Assembly: GCA_022432975.1 (NCBI GenBank)
Contig: CM039505.1
Span: forward strand, 22,885,338-22,949,337
Direction of reading: 5' to 3'
DNA: 64,000 nucleotides
From: Begonia masoniana
Lineage: Eukaryota > Streptophyta > Magnoliopsida > Cucurbitales > Begoniaceae
Within the stretch, counting starts at the first letter, position 1. Each line of letters opens with the position of its first letter. A model generated the notes under the pieces. It searched no databases. It had not been told where the DNA came from and was given only the letters and a program-made list of their open reading frames with translations. Below, piece by piece: positions 61,497 through 64,000 of this stretch. The position numbers were made by a program, and so were the translations under genes.

Positions 61497-61618
61497 GTTA
61501 GGGTATCAAGCCACGTGGTTCCATCTTTCAGTTGATTACCTAAACAATCCACCGCCCCCTGGAAGTGCTTTCTCCAACTGTAAGTGTTTAAGTTTAAGTA
61601 ATTGATCTATTATGTTTA
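61497..61618 (+). other. Family A interior stub with degraded primer site
   Basis: After the LTR end comes GTTAGGGTATCAAGCCACGT, a degraded form of the left-arm primer site, then about 100 bp matching 5345-5446. Homology with the left arm stops near 61618. Confidence 0.7.
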
Positions 61619-61627
61619 TAGGATTTA

Positions 61628-61774
61628 AAAAACCTAACCCCTAACCTAACCCTAAAACCTTAAACCCTTAAACCCTAAACCCACACCCTCAACCCTCAAC
61701 CCTGCACACCCCCACCTCCCCCCTCCCCCTCACCTACACCCTCAACCCTAAAAACACACCCTAAAACCTAAAAA
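61628..61774. repeat. Degenerate CCCTAAA-like tract at contig end
   Basis: Irregular CCTAACC, CCCTAAA, CCCTCAACC and C-rich runs up to the N gap. It resembles the plant telomere repeat but with many errors, and has no counterpart in the left arm. Confidence 0.7.
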
Positions 61775-61874
61775 NNNNNNNNNNNNNNNNNNNNNNNNNN
61801 NNNNNNNNNNNNNNNNNNNNNNNNNNNNNNNNNNNNNNNNNNNNNNNNNNNNNNNNNNNNNNNNNNNNNNNNNN
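61775..61874. other. 100-N assembly gap
   Basis: A run of exactly 100 N between the second and third contigs. Confidence 0.98.
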
Positions 61875-62237
61875 ACCCTAATTTCGCTCTGCTTCTTTTC
61901 ACTGCTCTTTGTTTTCTCTCCTCCAGGCGATTTCAACCTGTTAAAGACTCATTCTTCTGTTTTCTTTCCCTCCAGTGAAGGTAATCAGCTGCTAAGTTAA
62001 CGAGTCTTGGACAGTAAAAAGGAGAGGTTTTGTTGACGTAGGGTTAAGATGTTTTGGGAGAAGACTCTCTTTTATTGTAGTGAAACGACGTCGGTTTTGT
62101 TTTCTAAAAGTTTGAAAGGAGTTGAAGCATGTCCTACCAAGTTGTTAGCGAGCATTTGCGCTTGTTTATTTTCTTAACGTGCAGTTTTTAGGTTCGTGCA
62201 TAACCGAGACGTTCAAGACTTGCAACTCTACAGCAAA

Positions 62238-62280
62238 CAGGTAAGTTCAATATCCGTAAGTGCCCTTATGGCCCTACAAC
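62238..62280 (+). promoter_or_regulatory. Donor-like GGTAAGT / GGCCCTACAAC block (family F)
   Basis: CAGGTAAGTTCAATATCC then CTTATGGCCCTACAACCC. Confidence 0.5.
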
Positions 62281-62707
62281 CCAGATACTAGTTCTCTTCT
62301 GTCAGGCTGGTTTCGTTAGATAAAGATAGAGTTTTGTTTCTGATTTTCTGTATTTCTATTCTTTTCTGTCGTTCCGTTCTGCTGTCTGCTATTTTAAATA
62401 TGAATCACTGTAATGACCTTCATACCACGTTTTTTCCGAAAGCAACATGCAAAGAATGTCTTCTGCACACGTTTGAAGTTCGAAAGATAAAATCTTACTG
62501 TAATGATGATTTAAGTACGGACGGGACTGGCCTACTGTTCTGTTCTTTTCTGTGATATTCTGTATATCTTTTGTGCTGTCGGCACTTGACAGTTCCGCTC
62601 ATAAGCCCACTTATACCCCTCTGCCCCAGTGAAACGACTGTAATGTTCTCGTCACTGTATTCTGAAAATTCCTCATAGCAATGCACCACTGCTTTATTGT
62701 TCTAAGC

Positions 62708-62755
62708 TGAGTTTTAAGACTCATATTTGAACTCCCTGATGTAATGTGGGATACC
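62708..62755 (+). promoter_or_regulatory. Hairpin plus GATGTA-like block (family F)
   Basis: TGAGT / TTTAAG / ACTCA (62708-62723), 14 nt, then GATGTAATGTGGG. The stem is a different pairing from the other families; the second half of the block is weak. Confidence 0.5.
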
Positions 62756-63295
62756 CCAATGAGACATCGTGCCTCAAGATGAGGATTTGAGGTAGTTGTA
62801 GATCGAGCTCATGGGGGTTGGCTTGTTTCAGTCAGACAAGAGTTAACGCTGTCTAGTGTATTTTCTGAAGTATGTCAATTTCTGTGACATCTTTTGAAGT
62901 TTAAAACATTTGAAGTGTAGGTAGTTCTCTGTAGGTTCAGTTATGTATTGATGCTAAAACCTCGGTATTTGAACATTGTATTTGTTTTGAGATGTGTTGA
63001 CAAAATATTCTGGAAACTGCAGGGTTCTTCATTTTTAGGTGGTGCATGGATGGTCTCATTTAGGCTATCGCTCTTAGTTTCTGGAATCTTCTTTAAATAT
63101 GTTTTTCACCTTATTTCGAATCGGTTTTTGAAGGTTTGAACCTTTATGCTTCTGTTTTGATGTTCCCTGCTTATAGTCTTCCTTGTAAAAAGGTTGTCAA
63201 ATTTTCTGCCTTTAAAACTACATCTTCGATACGTCCACGTCTGCTTTAAAATCACATCCATGGTGCCTTTTTAAAGCACACCACCGCTGCCTTTA

Positions 63296-63860
63296 GTTCA
63301 AATCCACCGGTGAACAGTTCATTTCTTACTGTAGTTCACCATCACCGGTGAACAGTTCATTTCTGTCTGTAGTTCACATATATCGGTGAACAGTTACTTT
63401 TTGGTCTGTAGTTCACATCCACGCCGGGGAACAGTGCCTTTTTGCCTGCATCCCACCGTGCCTTTAAAATGTTACATCTTCCGCCTGAGTCATCCACATA
63501 TTCCGCCTGACGTCATCTGCTTTACTTTCCACCGCTGTATACTGTTCTCTTTATTATTCACATCCACCGTTCCTTTTTGGTTATCACAACACCGTGTGCC
63601 ACTGTTCAGCTTCTGTCTTATCACATCTTCCGCTGTTTCTGTTCTCTTTTATTTATTCACATCGCCGTTCTCTTTTGTTTATGTTTATTCACATCCACCC
63701 GCTGCCACTGTTCACTTCTGTCTTATTCGCATCTGTCGCTGTATATGTTCTCTTTTATTTATTCACATCCATCATTCTCTGTTGTTATTCACATCCACCG
63801 CTGCCACTGTTCACTTTTGTCTTATTTATATCCACCGCTGTCTATATCGCCCCCGCCAGT
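63296..63860. repeat. Degenerate minisatellite with CACCGGTG dyads (family F)
   Basis: Imperfect units of roughly 45 bp built from CACATCCACCGCTG, CCACTGTTCACTTCTGTCTT and CACCGGTGAACAGTTCATTT. Earlier units contain the perfect dyad CACCGGTG; later ones drift. Confidence 0.75.
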
Positions 63861-64000
63861 TTACTTACATTTCTGCTTCGCGCTCTTGGCCTACAGCTTC
63901 CGCCCAAGCTTTATTCAGGCCATCCACTGTAGCACTTTCTTCCAATATAGCCTATCCAAGCTTATATTTCTTATTATTTCCACGTGCATCGTGGATTTTA

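Larger units (their letters stand above)
36651..61618. repeat. Right arm of giant inverted repeat
   Basis: Reverse-complement counterpart of 5345-33969. The match starts at the first base of this contig (mirror of about 33970) and ends about 155 bp before its last base, so the contig is nearly contained in the left contig. Similarity is high from 36.7 to 55 kb, then indels and substitutions rise steeply. Confidence 0.9.
61875..64000 (+). mobile_element. Partial long LTR, family F (inferred from layout)
   Basis: No LTR end or second copy lies in the window, so this rests on layout. In order: CT-rich leader with CTCCTCCAGGCGATTTC (61917-61933), ACAGGTAAGTTC (62237-62248) followed by TATGGCCCTACAACC, hairpin TGAGT/ACTCA (62708-62723), then TGATGTAATGTGGG, then from about 63290 a cluster of CACATCCACCGSTG and CACCGGTGAACAGTTC repeats. 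This is the order seen in families A-E. No coding sequence is recognised; short frames such as 63594-63932 run over the repeats. Confidence 0.5.

Noticed and set aside
61748..61936. Open frame across the second N gap
   Set aside because: Half of it is unknown sequence.

Overview
The window reads as gene-poor plant nuclear DNA. It is dominated by long-LTR retrotransposons whose LTRs end in TGTAAC.../...GTTACA, whose primer-binding sites resemble plant initiator-tRNA-Met sites, and which include a Ty1/copia and a chromodomain-bearing Ty3/gypsy (Tekay/Del-type) element. I see no bacterial operon, no rRNA or tRNA, and no CRISPR array. Three contigs are joined by two 100-N gaps (36551-36650 and 61775-61874). 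The species cannot be named from this sequence.

Layout, left contig (1-36550): a gag-only LTR element (family A, TR-GAG-like, 113-8458, minus strand); about 2 kb of AT-rich DNA with one possible host terminal exon; a decayed Ty1/copia element on the minus strand, interrupted by a solo LTR (family B, 11610-13943, 5-bp target duplication) and by an 11.3-kb chromovirus (family E, 15359-26703, 5-bp target duplication); a second gag-bearing element (family C, from 29013) whose gag is split by a 2.8-kb solo LTR (family D); then non-coding internal sequence and the start of another LTR at the gap. Middle contig (36651-61774): almost entirely the reverse complement of left-contig 5.3-34 kb, so the window is a giant inverted repeat centred on the first gap. 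The arms differ by the family D insertion (left only), a 1.56-kb deletion in the left family C LTR, and two 25-bp tandem arrays with 75 and 90 near-perfect units in the left arm but 8 and 6 variable units in the right. The middle contig becomes noisy after about 55 kb and ends in degenerate CCCTAAA-like repeats. Right contig (61875-64000): part of a sixth long LTR (family F), recognised mainly by shared LTR layout.

The most interesting signal is a shared LTR layout. Families A-F differ in overall sequence but most carry, in the same order: a dyad box (AAGTCCGTTTTGCGAACGG type), a GGGCAA/TATA-like promoter block, a CT-rich leader with GGCGATTT, telobox-like CCCTAA, a splice-donor-like GGTAAGT followed 25-35 nt later by GGCCTACAYC, a family-specific tandem repeat, a short hairpin whose stem bases change but still pair, then 14-17 nt later GRTGTAGGTGA...ACAGGTGAGGA, a family-specific cluster of dyad repeats, and the terminal GTTACA. 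Autonomous (E) and gag-only (A, C) families share these blocks, which suggests signals for trans-mobilisation. No intact autonomous element is present: every gag or pol frame has stops, frameshifts or deletions.
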